Origin: Asterella californica
Taxonomy: Eukaryota; Streptophyta; Marchantiopsida; Marchantiales; Aytoniaceae
DNA: 64,000 bases
Assembly: GCA_036924285.1 (NCBI GenBank)
Contig: JAYKYS010000006.1
Coordinates: forward strand, 23,286,001-23,350,000
Direction of reading: 5' to 3'
Shown: positions 22,814 through 34,883 of the stretch, piece by piece
Numbering within the stretch: the first letter of the stretch is position 1
Layout: the number at the start of each line of letters is the position of its first letter
Notes under the pieces: model-generated
Database searches by the model: none
What the model saw: only the letters and a program-made list of their open reading frames with translations
What the model was told of the DNA's origin: nothing
Position numbers and translations under genes: made by a program

Positions 22814-24133
22814 TGTCGTGATGTGAATCATTTTACATAGTAAATGATTCACTTCTCTGTCAGGCGTTAGTCTCTCTGAGTGAAGTTAAGACCTCAGAGA
22901 CGTCCATTTTTGGAAGATGTTATATATTTTGAGTCTTAGTAGGGTGATTACCATGTCGATAGGATTTAAGCTCATGGGTTGTATTTGCATGTCGCCCATG
23001 CACGCTTTCTAGCTGATTTAAGTTATCTTTCGAGGTTGCATGTCATTTTAGGTAGTTTAAGTTTTACGCTGGCACTCTAGGGGGCTTGACGTGGTAGCCT
23101 ATGAGTGTAGATAAGTTACCATGTGGTTTAAGGCACAAAAGGACAACCAAATGGAGCTATGAACTCTCATTGGTTCATTTTTGTCTTTTATGTAACTCTA
23201 AACTTAGAAACAAAGCTCTAGAGTGGATTTCGAGCAATTGGTGAGGACACTGGGAAATCTAAGAGCACAGGGAGATAGAGCTCGTCGAGCCAAGCACTGT
23301 CAGTGTAATTCTTGATCGATTTGGATCAATAAACAAGGAGTTATGCCCAATTGAAGTTCGGATTGTGCCAAAACTGCATCACTTTTGTTGATTTTGGGGT
23401 TTTGAGTGTCAATTGCAGCAGAATTGAGGAAATCGCTTCAAACCTTCGTGGTTGCTTTCACTGTCAGCCGGGCTACGACTGTCAAAAAAGTTTCAAGTGA
23501 TTTGAGTTACGGAGTAATTCAGGGCGGCCGCTGAAGCTGAGGGGGTCTGAAAAGCTCGCAATCTAGAGCAGCAACTTCAGAGAACGAGATCTGGAGTTCT
23601 GTGTACAATCAGGAGGTCCAACTTCACAGGAGTGTTCAGCAAGCTGTGTACTGCAAATCCTGTAAGAAACTTCGAAGTTGATCGAACCAATTTTCTGTTA
23701 TAGGTCGAAATAGCTATCTGGGTATCAGAAATTATCGTAATTTCTCTGTTCAGAAAGTTTCTATCCATATCTCGGTGCTCTGAACTGATCTCAAGCTGAA
23801 ACTTCATATGTGTATCCAGTAGGACCTCATTTACATGTAGGAGGAGTTCTGAAGCCTAAACCATCTTATGTTTCTGATTCTTGACTGTTAAAGTTCACTA
23901 TCAGACCTTATTACTGTTAGTCTGATCTGATTTTCACTTCTTGAACATACTGGAGGATCCACTTGACATGTGTGAAGGTTTATAGTGCCCCTTATGACCT
24001 GAAGCCTATATCTGTATAGTAAACAACCATAGCCTGAAGCCCAGCACTTCTCCAAGTAGTCTTCCCACAGCCTTCACGATCATACCACAGCCAGAAGGTT
24101 CCGCCCTTCTCAAGAAAAACTCTCAACGCGACA
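22814..24133 (+). mobile_element. Solo LTR of the gypsy element 2 family (1320 bp)
   Basis: The unit begins TGTCGTGATG and ends AACGCGACA, and is flanked on both sides by GCGT (22810-22813 and 24134-24137). Its interior, read on the minus strand, aligns with the 5' LTR of element 2, including the blocks near 23000-23130 and 23330-23530. No internal coding region is present. Recombination between the two LTRs of a former element normally leaves exactly this structure with its target duplication. Confidence 0.9.
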
Positions 24134-24755
24134 GCGTGACAAAGGAAGGAGAAGTGGTTAGGTTAGGATTGTCCTCGAGAGTCTCCAGAGGAGGTCTGCT
24201 AGTGGCTTCCGTGGCGTCTCTCAAGTTTCATCAACAACGAAATCAACTGTCCTATATGTCCGTGAAATTATCGAGAGCAGCGATATGTGACTGGAAATCC
24301 GAGGCTTGTACTCTACAAACGTATTTGGTACGTTCTCAGTTCCACGAGTTTCTTCTCCTCCCAAAACTAATCATAGACAGTCCTTTCTCGAAGCAGGTCC
24401 GTTAGCACAGAGAAGGGGCACAGGGATGAAAATGTTGCTTTCCGGAAGCTTCCGACACACTTTGGATTGTTCCGTTACGGGAATACTGGAAAGAAGGCTA
24501 TTTGTAGAACGGAGATGTGATTTGTGTAAAGAGTTACTTTTACTAGGGGAATAGAGAGTTTATTAGTTCTCATTTAATTTACTAATTTAATTTTCACTGT
24601 TTGATAAATAGGTAAAAGTGTCTTGATTATTGTCTGGAATGACCAGCAGAATCATCAGAAGATTTTCATTTTGTCTTTTTGTCATCATTTTTAATAGTTT
24701 CTAGAATATATACAAGTAAATACATAAGTAATAAAAGAACCATATCTGTATACGG

Positions 24756-24786
24756 TAGTAAATCCACGCCCATCGTGGATTTACTA
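24756..24786. repeat. Perfect 13-bp hairpin
   Basis: TAGTAAATCCACG (24756-24768) and its exact reverse complement (24774-24786) are separated by 5 bases. No T-run follows and no gene is near, so I do not call it a terminator. Confidence 0.7.
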
Positions 24787-25970
24787 TACAGGTCTGGCAA
24801 AGAGAACCAGTTCCAGCCAACAGTTTGTAACACAATATTCCTTATTTCTTTTTACAGAACTTTGAATTGTGTTGAGGAGAGAAGTATTCTAAAGTGATCT
24901 CTGAAGACGAATCCGGATAAGATCTAGTTATGCATGGTATGGTTGCTCAAGATCACTCGAGTGACGCATCAGTCAGAAAGGAATAAATCATGATAGAAGT
25001 TTCACACCCACCCTTCTCCATCACTCTCATCGAGCACCGTCAACTCAAAAGGATTACTTGGAGATTTTGCAAGTATATTTCCTTTTCAACTCTCATCGTG
25101 AATCAGAATGGACACAATGGAAAGGGTTTATTCCGCCCATCGCCGTCCAACAAGTTGGCAGTCCTATCCGGAAGGGGGCGGCGTGGGGTCGAAGGCTGTG
25201 AAAGGGCAGCAATGCACGGGCTGCATAATGCCTAGAAGTAAATAAAAAAAAGATAAAAGATGTTACACAAAGCCTCACAACAAAAGAGGCCTAAAAATAA
25301 ATCAAACAAAAGAAGAAAAGTACACTTCTCATCATTTGTAAAACGTTCAAAACGTGAAAGTCCAGTACTTCGGTATTTTATTTGTTTCCTAACCATGTGT
25401 GATGATTGAATTCAGTTGAGATAAGATCTAAATGTATATACGTCCCAAATGCATGCATGTGGGGACAAGTTTATTGCACGTTGTTAAGAAACGTGTACAA
25501 GATAAAATATTTTGTTCTTATTGGCTATGCAATCTGTAGACTAACATCTGGAAATACTTCGTGATATGGATTAAACACATCAAGAAGAGTTCTGTCTGCT
25601 ACACAATTTTCTTACATGAACGATAACATATCTAAATTAAAAACTATCTATAATATAATGCATTCTTGAAAGTCTTTGCTAAACTCTACTTAATGCTAAT
25701 TCCGGATCATCTGGAGCTAATATACTATACATTCTAGAGGTTTGACTTAATAGTTTGGGGTAGTGATAGTGGTACGTTGTGAGACCCATAACTGGAACTA
25801 ATATACTATACGCAGTGTAGGTGTTTGACTCAAAAGTTAAAGACAATGACACTCAGTAGTTATGACATTGTCACAACATAACCCGTAAGTTAACTGCGGA
25901 CCGGAGCACCTCTGAGACTAATATGCAAGTGACAGGACTGCTAAGAAAATTAACATATTATAATTAACAC

Positions 25971-26021
25971 ATTAATTTAATCTCTAACCCTTTTTCACAA
26001 AAGATTAGATAATAAATTAAT
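25971..26021. repeat. AT-rich hairpin repeat, copy 1
   Basis: The arms ATTAATTTAATCTCTAACC and its imperfect complement, ending AATAAATTAAT, enclose a short loop. It is one of five dispersed copies in the window (others at 33814, 53054, 54180 and 63772). Confidence 0.6.
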
Positions 26022-29000
26022 ATAGCTCCCCTCTTCCATCGTCAGATGGAAGCGAGGCTCATATAATATACACATGCACAGTGTATATGTTTCTGCAAAT
26101 CTCCAGAGAAGTTAAGAGTCTTTGTGTCTAAACGACAAGAGTTTGTAATTAGAGTGTGTGTATTAGGTACTCTAGCAAGAAGTATCTTACAGAAGTTTCA
26201 TATCTAAAAGCATGAGAAGAGCTCAGCACGTTGACTTCGATTGCATGTGAAAGTCCATCGTTGGTTTTAGGTAGAACTTGGAGAACAATAACTCTCTCCA
26301 CTAGCGATTATAGTTAAACCCTCCGTTTGGTATAAAAAGGGCTTAACGGAAATATCCCCTCTAGATTATTTATTTCAATTCATAATTCCTCTTTAGAGAA
26401 AGAGTTCTCTTCGGAGGACAGAAAAGCTTAAATCTTCAGTTTTTGAGATTTTGAAAATTTTGAAACAAAATCAAATTTTATTTATTTTTTGCAAAATGAT
26501 AATGCTTCTCAATCACTATTTAATGCTACCTTTAGCATCAGATGAAAATATTATGGACAAACGCAGATGCTCTAGGTAATCCAGAGGAACACATTCCAAA
26601 GCCGCATTCGCCAAAAAAGTGAAGAGTCTGGGTAAACAAGACCCTAAGTATCACGAGCGAGAGTTTAAAGAGCTACTAAATCTTAGTGTTAGCTACTGAA
26701 GGATAATCAGAGCGTAAAAGTTTGTTACTCTTTGAACTCGTCATTATTCCTAGCTCTCTGAACATATGGGTTGTAGTTGAACAGCAAGCAAGTAATATAT
26801 AAAAATGTTATGCATCCCGTGATATCAAGAGACTTTGCTACCATCTAGGATATAGAGCTCCTCGTTCAAAGGCTCATAGATCGCAATTATTCTCGTAAGC
26901 AGATTTGAGACAGTAAGGTCTTGCTACTCATGCAGCTATGTCTGCGGATTATGCAAGAAATCCGAAACTCGAAGTAATGATTTGTGAGAGTAGTGTCGTC
27001 TTTCCTTGACTTTTTTCAGTCTCCAACATTCATTATCAGGGAAAAAGTTTCGATGTATGAGTCATATCACCTGATAGTAATCCCAAAATACTATAAGTTT
27101 AACTTGTGAAATTTAATCACTTTTAAAGTTATTATTGTTGATGACTAGATCTAGTGGATGTTTAATTTTATTAAAGTTTTTTCTCAATATTTGGAGAATA
27201 TATGGATTTATAGAAGACAGTTAAGCCAGAACTCTATCACATTTCACAAATCTAATGTATTTTATTTTTTATATTCTGAGTTCAAATTCAAATCAATGGT
27301 TGCTGATTTTGATTTAGAATATTAAGCAATGAAAATGAAGTGTGATCCACTTTACTTTCATGGAATCCAAAAAAGGTTCGTATGCTTGATGTTTGGTTTC
27401 ACTGTGAGAGCAAAATCAAGTCTATCAAATTAAATTGAGTCCGACCAGGTTTATTTCCTGATCTCCATTTCGAGGATGGACTCAAGGATGATAATTTATT
27501 CAAATTGCAAAAAGTAAAACATAAACTTTTATGGAGCTCTCAAGCTGTTTCTGATGATCTCTACTAACTTACAGGACATAGACGCCAGTTTTAGTAGTTT
27601 TAGATCTTAACAATATGCTTTGTTGAAGTTTATTCAATTTTGATATTGTACAAGTCGAGTATTGTCAGGTTGTGCAAATGGGTCGAGTCTTTTGTTCAGG
27701 GTTCACTAATGGTTTTTTGTTAGAAACATTTACAAGGAAAAATAAGATATTTTAATTATTTTTAGTAAAGTTTTTCAAAATTAATAAAACTAAAGTCGTT
27801 TTTCAGTTTTAATCTTTAAATGAATTTTAGATAAAAATAAAAACTCGTTTAAAATATTTCTTTTTGTTTATAAAATAAGATATTTAAAATTATTATTGTT
27901 AAAACTAAAATAAAAATATTAAAATATCTATTGAACCGCACGTGTTATCAACAAAATATAAAAAGTTGTCACCCCATGTCTTTTGTCGAGGGTTTCATGT
28001 TGTGAATGGGCAGCAGCGCAAGGCTGCAGAAAGCCTCACAGCGAAAGAAGCCTAATCACAAATCAAACCCAGACAAGCAAACCAACAACTAAAGGAGTAT
28101 TGAGCACCGAGTAAAGTCGATCTGGACATCTTAAAGTTTTTTCGTAGTTGATTTCATGGTAAACATCAAAGTTAATAAACAATTGATAACATCTTAGTCA
28201 AGAAAGAAAAGCACACAGCTAGACCTTGGATAACTGCAAGCAGTCGGTACTGTGTGGCCTATCTCTCACTTATCTAAGGTGTATCTGTAGAATAATGCTG
28301 CTTGGTTTGACTCTTTAGCCTATCCTTGATCTCGAGTATACTTGTGATACGTAGTTCTGTGACACTGCCTTCTTCATTTGAAACATTTTTGTATAAATTG
28401 TTTCAATCAAGTTATACCCCTGCAATGATTAGAGTCATTAGACTAACGCAGTGAGCTCGAACAGAATTTTTCCTTGCTCATCTTCTTCATCCATTAGTCT
28501 TCCCAAATATTTAGATAAACAATAAACAAGATCGAGTGAAACAGTACGTGCATCATTGCTACTTACCTCTGAACCACTGTCTCGCTTCTTAATGTTTTCA
28601 CCACGGATGGTTTTCAAGTTTGCATGTTCTTGGACAACAATCCCTTAACACCTTTCCTCCATTGCACTTTCATTACTTTCATCAACTACCACTTTCTTCA
28701 CTACTAAGCTACACCACCAACCTTTTCCAAGCCTTTCTCTAATCAATAACAATACCTTTCTTAGTTTCCACAAGCAGTTCGACTGGATGCGTCCTTCTTC
28801 TCTCCGTTCACCCCGCACTCTTCCTCTTGTCTGGACATTCTTGGCCCTGTGAAACAAACTTGGCGTTCACCTTCTGACCCCGCCATCTTCCTCTCGTCCG
28901 GCCCTGTGAACAAATTTACCAAGAGACAATCATCTAAACGTGATGATAAGCGAGTTCAGAACGTGAAGCACGCAGACATAATACATCCCGAACTCATACA

Positions 29001-29854
29001 TCAAACGAGTGAAAACGACAGAAACCAGGATACATATCTCATCTATTATTGCTCTGTTGACACGGTCGTACCAGATCCACCTGATATATGCGATAGCCGA
29101 GCCAAATGAGTCTGCTGCAGTAATGATTTCTTACCCTTTCTTCAACTCTTGTTCAAATATGTTCCGCGTGTTCGTGCTTTGATTCCAGCTGAAACTTTCC
29201 TACAGGACGAGGACAACTCCGTGCAATAAAACTACAGTTCAGTATATATCCATGTCCTACTCAAGAGCAGGACTAACGAGGAAGGAAACGAGTAAACGAC
29301 AGGACACATACAGATCATCTCCGTCATCCAGAGTTTAAAAGCACCCAAACTCCACTCTTGCAGCTTTTGTTCTGCTGTATTAAGTTTCATATTCAAGCAG
29401 AGAGGGTCAAAACGCATGACACAAGTCTCCCCCACCACAAAGATCAGCGGGACTACTTGTCGTTTCTTATAATTAGAACATGGAAGTTTGAAGCCATTGG
29501 TCGTTGGCATGTCACTTCCAGAAGCTTGATTGAAGTTGGTTCACGAGGAGTTGGATTCTTGCATGGATGCAGGCAGCAGGCCAAATCCAGAATGCTTGCA
29601 GATCCGCTTTCTCCTGCTGAGACCTTTGACAGATAATCACGTGTAATGATGAAACTTTTATTCTCCAAGAATTAAGTGTTGAAGCTAAGGGATCATACTT
29701 TTGGATAATGTTCATGGAGAGAAAAATTGATTAGGGTGTCTCGAACCTCTCCATGTGAAGCAATCTTGTAATTTCTGTGAAATATTTTGTAGGTTTTGCG
29801 GTAGAACGTAACGGTACCTTGTAAGTACTTTCAGAGGTTTTTATAATCTACAGA

Positions 29855-30225
29855 TATTTGCTTGATCATACTCCCAAGAGGTTTTCTGTGTTTGATCACA
29901 CCCTTTTTAACGATGTATTGTTTTATCACACATCTGATCAGCTATTGATTATAAAACCAGTCACTTTATCTGATACATTTCGTGGTCGGACTGCACACAT
30001 CAACTTATCGAGCATATATGGTTTAAAGTGAATTTACTATTAAAATATTTGAATAAAAAAGATATTTAATCATGGCCGAAAATAGTAAAATAAAAAATTA
30101 CATGAGAAAATAACTAGTTTGACTTTCAATAGTCGACAAAACGTGTGATCAAGCAATATATCACTAAGAAGAGTATGATCAAACACAGCAAATCTATTGG
30201 AGATGTGATCAAGCAATCTAATCTA
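29855..30225. repeat. Inverted-repeat element with arms of about 85 bp
   Basis: The left arm begins with TTGCTTGATCATACTC, TGTGTTTGATCACACC and so on. The right arm (about 30140-30225), read on the opposite strand, gives the same order, TTGCTTGATCACATCT then TGTGTTTGATCATACT. Each arm holds repeated TTGATCA units. The arms agree at roughly three positions in four by eye. This looks like an old fold-back or MITE-type element; no target duplication was established. Confidence 0.55.
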
Positions 30226-30229
30226 TCTA

Positions 30230-32300
30230 TAATCTAGAGATATTGATAAATTTGCTTGACAGAATAAACTTCCATAAGTTTATTTTGTCTTAAAGTCCTA
30301 GTCTACATACGCATTAGTGCTACCGCGAAAAAGTGCTTATTTGGCATATGTGTCCATGAGCATAGTAGAGCATGGGAATTCTCTGCTGCTTTGCTTTTTA
30401 TTCAAGGCGAATAGCTCCTGATTTAGAAAATGATTGAGCAAGATTTACTGGAAACACATTTAGTTCTTGTGGAGACGATATTTTGATATTTCAATCACGC
30501 CTCATCTATCTCTGACAAAGTAAAAATCCTCAATAAACTATTTAATGACCTAGGTTTAGTTTTTGTTATAACTTAGACGAGCTTAGTCGACTGGAATGAA
30601 AAACTCCTGTGACGCAGCAGTTCATACATGCATACTTGGGGTTCAAATATACATCTAAACCCAGCTACGCACGCAGAGAGCAGAAAAAGAAAAACGTAAA
30701 AATGGACCAAATTTATTGTTCCTTAATGGTGGTAAGATATTTGAAATAAATGTTTATTGTAAATAAAATGCATCCGAAATACACTTTTAAAAAGAAAGAA
30801 AATATAAACGTTTAACACACCACCAAAATAAACGTGGTGCGACAAGAGCAACGCTAAAAACAGTACCGGCTATTTTATACACTACATCGGGTAAAGTATT
30901 TGACTTATTTGCTGAAAAATTAATGGATATAGACACTTAGCCGTTACCTTTTTAGCAAAAACCAGTACCAAGGTAAAAACAACTGCCTATTGCTTACTGT
31001 CGTCAGCAATTTACCGGAAATCCAAAAGCATCTATCTAAACGCTGGACGAGAGATACGAGATAACTATAATAGTTGCAATTGTCAACAAATCATAAATTC
31101 TTCTCAATTATGTTTATTTTTATGACCAAATCGTTCACGAGAAAGTAATCATAAATTAGAGTATCTATATAATATACTCTATGATATTCTGGTTTAAATT
31201 TCTCAATCTGAATTTGTGCATCTTCTGCGTGCTCTTCTGCGTGCTCTGATATTCTCTGATACTAGAGACTTGTCATTAAAGCCAGAGTATGATTACAAGA
31301 ACTAGGGTGACCCAAAATACCTTATTTTGTAGGTTTACTTTCAGCGAACTGAGAAATTTAACCGTGATACAGAAAAATATTTTGGTGATTATGTCTTCAT
31401 CTCAACTTGGAACCTGTAAAATAAAGAATTAACTTAAAACTATAGAACAACTTTACAAGTTATGATTCATCTTGAAATAAACTATTGAGTATTTACAGAA
31501 AATATTAAAATGAAAATTAGAGGGCTTTTGGAGTAGAGAGAATCTTTTGTTCAGACTCGAATAACATTGTGAAAAAAACATATATTCGTTTTCATGTTTT
31601 TATACTCAAACTCGGGGTTAAGAAGAAGAAATCCATTTTTTGGACTTTTCGCACTAGTTCTGAACTCGAGAGACTGTCGTTTGGATCCCCTTGGGTTTCA
31701 ACCCAACTTTCTGGAATCCTAGCCGGTTGAACTTCCAAGTAACTCCGGTTAGCCTCGAACACTACTTACATGTTCAAACCTTAATCATTCTTTTGTATTT
31801 TTACAAGATGGGGTTTGAGACACTCTATTAATATATCCCTGTTCCGAACTATTTTCTTCCCACTTAGGGATTAGACACCGTGTAGTCCACTTAAGTTCAC
31901 TCTGGGGATTCTTGCAGCCAAGAGGTACCGTAGTGATAAGTTAAATAATGTTAATCATCTAAAACTTTTTTTAACGATCGTATCATGCAGTAAGTTTTCT
32001 TTAATGAGGCAGGTCGAGCAGCGGCCGTTTTTCCAATACTGTATTTCATGCAGTATGCAAGATAGCAACTTGGCCATGAAATTTACTGGGTAGTTGTGAT
32101 TTAAGTACTGTGATAGTCTCTCATAGTTTCGCACAGAGTATATTATTTCTTTTCACTTTCGTGCAGCGTCAACAAATATTTTCTAACCGTATAACGCACA
32201 CACGTTAGATATTTCCAAAATACATCTCGCAAAATCTTTGCGCGACAAATTATGAGCAAAATAGCTTATCAATGAGGTAAAACAACTCTCATACGCTTTC
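30230..32300. other. AT-rich intergenic region, nothing recognised
   Basis: No open frame of useful length and no RNA gene could be supported. It probably consists of decayed repeat sequence, but I could not assign a family. Confidence 0.4.
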
Positions 32301-32306
32301 TCTTAA

Positions 32307-33369
32307 GAGCATTTCCACCGTAGCTATTTAAAGCTTCTTAAACCAGTTAGAGAACCGGTTATGGGTGACCCTCTCCACTGCCAATCTTTATCCACTCTGT
32401 ACATGTTACTTAATGCATGATTTCAAACCAACCACGATTCCCTAACGTGAATACAGATTTCTTCATACAGCATACTATGATACTTTATGAAGATTCATTT
32501 TCTTCATAATTTCATTATCGAAGATTGATGTCCCAAGTGGTTTAGACTACAGTCCTGTAAGAGGAAGGTCATAGATTTAATCCCTTGCGGACACGGTTGG
32601 AGATGCATGCTGCTGTAAACTGTTAATGAAGTTTCTGATCCGAGTCCCATTGTGGTGGACTCACATGGACAGTCTCATGAAATTTCTGATCTGAGTCTCG
32701 TTGTGATGAACTCACATGTACAGTCTCATGGTCCTCGAAGACCTCGAGAGACAGATAATGTCATTTATCATTATTTTCTTTAATTATCATAACTAATTTA
32801 TTTAACATGAGAATCTGTTATATGCGTGAGATGCTCCGTCATTTTTGCCTTCGAAGGTTCATTTACAGATCCCGCTGTGGAGAAATCCGATCTTTAAAAC
32901 AAAGATTTTCTAATCCTAGATGCTAAATAGATATAAAAAGATCTTCATCGCTATAAGGATGGAGATCCCCTAAGAAAATCTCCACAGCATGTCTTTAAAG
33001 GGATTTTTAACGAGTTAGGGAGTTAGGGAGCAAGTTAAGGGAGAATGTTTCTACCACTAATCTTTTTAGCAGTCTCTCATTTAACGTACTATCTAAAAGT
33101 TTTCGCTTTTCTTTTACTTAAAGACTTTAATAAAGATTTTTTAACACACCATCAAACTGTTTATATTACTTTGTACAAGTTAGAGTTTGTTTTTGTGTAT
33201 CACGTTTGTGTTCTTCTGCAAATCTGCAAATTTGCAAATTTTATATCCGTTAAGGATCTGTTTCCAGATTGCATAGAAAATCTAACCTTTGAAGATAAAA
33301 GACCATTTATTCTTAATGTCTAAAATATATGAAAAAAATATCTTTATCGCTATACGAATGGAGATGCTC
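32307..33369. mobile_element. Non-autonomous DNA element with GAGCATTTCCA ends and TAA duplications
   Basis: The left end GAGCATTTCCA and right end TGGAGATGCTC are inverted repeats with one mismatch. Both are flanked by TAA (32304-32306 and 33370-33372). A 3-bp T-W-A duplication fits the PIF/Harbinger group, which is an inference. There is no transposase. A direct repeat of about 34 bp (32939-32972 and 33339-33372) repeats the right terminus inside the element, which suggests nesting or partial duplication. Confidence 0.5.
32524..32760 (+). mobile_element. SINE-like, tRNA-derived sequence
   Basis: TGTCCCAAGTGGTTTAGACT resembles a pol III A box. About 35 bp on, AGATTTAATCCC is a weak B box, followed by the CGGACACGG that often follows it in plant SINEs. 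The body contains two tandem variants of a unit of about 55 bp (TTTCTGATC-GAGTC to CAGTCTCATG). It lies inside the TAA-flanked element. No clear target duplication was seen. Confidence 0.45.
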
Positions 33370-33813
33370 TAAGGACCCGCGTAAACAAGGGAAACTATGT
33401 ACTCTTCGCGACATCTTTACCTCAAGTTCATCTATGAAGTTATGATGGCTCCAGGTAAGCTGCGCAGTAGCTTAAGTTCTCATTTATATATCCAGGTCCC
33501 CAAATGATCTCTGTGTAATTCACTCTCATAAAGTAGTGCGGATTGGACAGATTGATGAAATGAACTTCACGTGATAACCTTTTACTACAACATCATCTGA
33601 CAAAACTCGGAAAAAGTTTCAGCTAGTCTGGATCAAACTCAATAATTTACTGTGTATCTGGAAAAGGTTGAAGTTTGTTCTTTAGGTCTAAGTCTGAAAT
33701 ATAGTACAACGCTGTACATCTAGCTGGAAACGTGCATCCGGCTCTGATTCTTATCGTATAAGCGTGCATATTTCACCTCTTCCAAGTTCGAAATAGGGGA
33801 ATATGCACACGCG

Positions 33814-33867
33814 ATTTAATTTATATCGTAACCTTTCTGCTTAGAAGAGTTAGATTATAAATTAAAC
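33814..33867. repeat. AT-rich hairpin repeat, copy 2
   Basis: ATTTAATTTATATCGTAACC and GTTAGATTATAAATTAAAC face each other around a 15-base loop. Same family as the copies at 25971, 53054, 54180 and 63772. Confidence 0.65.
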
Positions 33868-34386
33868 TTTAAAAATTAAAAGTAATTGTATTTGTTGACA
33901 GCAGAGGTGTTTACACTAGGTGAAGATCAGTTTACGCGCATTGTTTATGAGTTTTAGAACTGCAGAGGCTAAATGTAATCATGTGAACTAAGTTGAGTAG
34001 TTTTTGTTGGTAGTCATTTAAAATTTAATCCTATAAATTTAATAAACTAAATTTAACAAAAACTTATCACTTATCTCTCCCCCTTATCGAGCCAACGGAG
34101 ATGTTGATGGCGTTCTAGCCTGTCTAATGTATTTTCCTTTAATTTTTGTCTCAAGTAAGTTTCCAGCCAATTGTCGTTCACTTATCTTCTTCTTCTCCTT
34201 TGCCAGAAGGGCACGTTGCATGCGTATATTATCAAAGTTCTCTTGTGCTACAGTTCGTGTAATTATTCTTCTCTCGCGTGCAAAATTTAATGAGCGGAGT
34301 ATTACCTGGCCGTGTAACGAAAAGGCATATAACTTGGAAGAGATGCGCACGAAAAGTACTCAAACGTAGTTACGTGAGGGAATATA

Positions 34387-34575
34387 CAGAGATTTACTTG
34401 ATCCACCCCCAGAAGGAATCCCGGACTTGATCCACCCCCTCTTAACGATACCCTTCTTGATCAACCCCCAAACTGGCTACCGCCCGCTCTGTAAGTAACT
34501 TTGCCACATGGACGTCCAGTCAGGTAGTCTTGTCAGCTTTCCGAAGCTGACGTGTGATCTGACGCAGGAAGAAAT
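34387..34575. repeat. Left terminal inverted repeat of the MULE
   Basis: The sequence matches the reverse complement of 44818-45012 almost base for base. It contains three related GATCCACCCCC/GATCAACCCCC motifs. Just inside it, variants of GACGTGTGACCTGACG repeat to about 34630, as is usual for subterminal transposase-binding regions. Confidence 0.9.
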
Positions 34576-34883
34576 CTGACATGTGACCTGACGCGGGAAG
34601 AAAGCTGACGTGTGACCTGACCTGACGTTGAAAGAAACTAGTGCACGGGAAGAGAAGCGGAACTGCACAGCAGGAAAAAAAGAGTACTGGCAGGAAAAGA
34701 AGGAATGGCTGTTAACAGTGCAGATCTGTGCACAGTGCAGATGTGTGAACAGTAGTCCATGGTGATAACAGCGAGGCATCTGGGACATAGATTTGCACAG
34801 TACATCGGGGTAACAGCGAGACATATGAGACATAGCACTTAGCGCTAAGCACTAAATCCAGTGCATGTAAGCACTTAGCGATA

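Larger units (their letters stand above)
24138..29840. other. AT-rich intergenic region without a recognised gene
   Basis: Only short open frames occur, on both strands, and none has a recognisable domain. A related block of about 60-120 bp, rich in GGCAGC, GGCTGC and GCCTCACA, appears near 25200-25310 and again near 28015-28075. A 52-bp hairpin repeat lies at 25971-26021. The rest shows no structure I can support. Confidence 0.5.

Noticed and set aside
27340..27520. Possible copia- or gypsy-derived stretch resembling a polyprotein 3' end
   Set aside because: Only a vague likeness; no reading frame or LTR border could be supported.
28645..29668. Several open frames of 60-92 codons on both strands
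   Set aside because: No known motif, overlapping on opposite strands, in repeat-rich intergenic DNA.
34084..34350. Open frame of 88 codons on the minus strand, rich in K and R, just left of the MULE
   Set aside because: No recognisable domain, no supporting splice sites, and length within chance for this composition. Left unannotated, though it could be an exon remnant.
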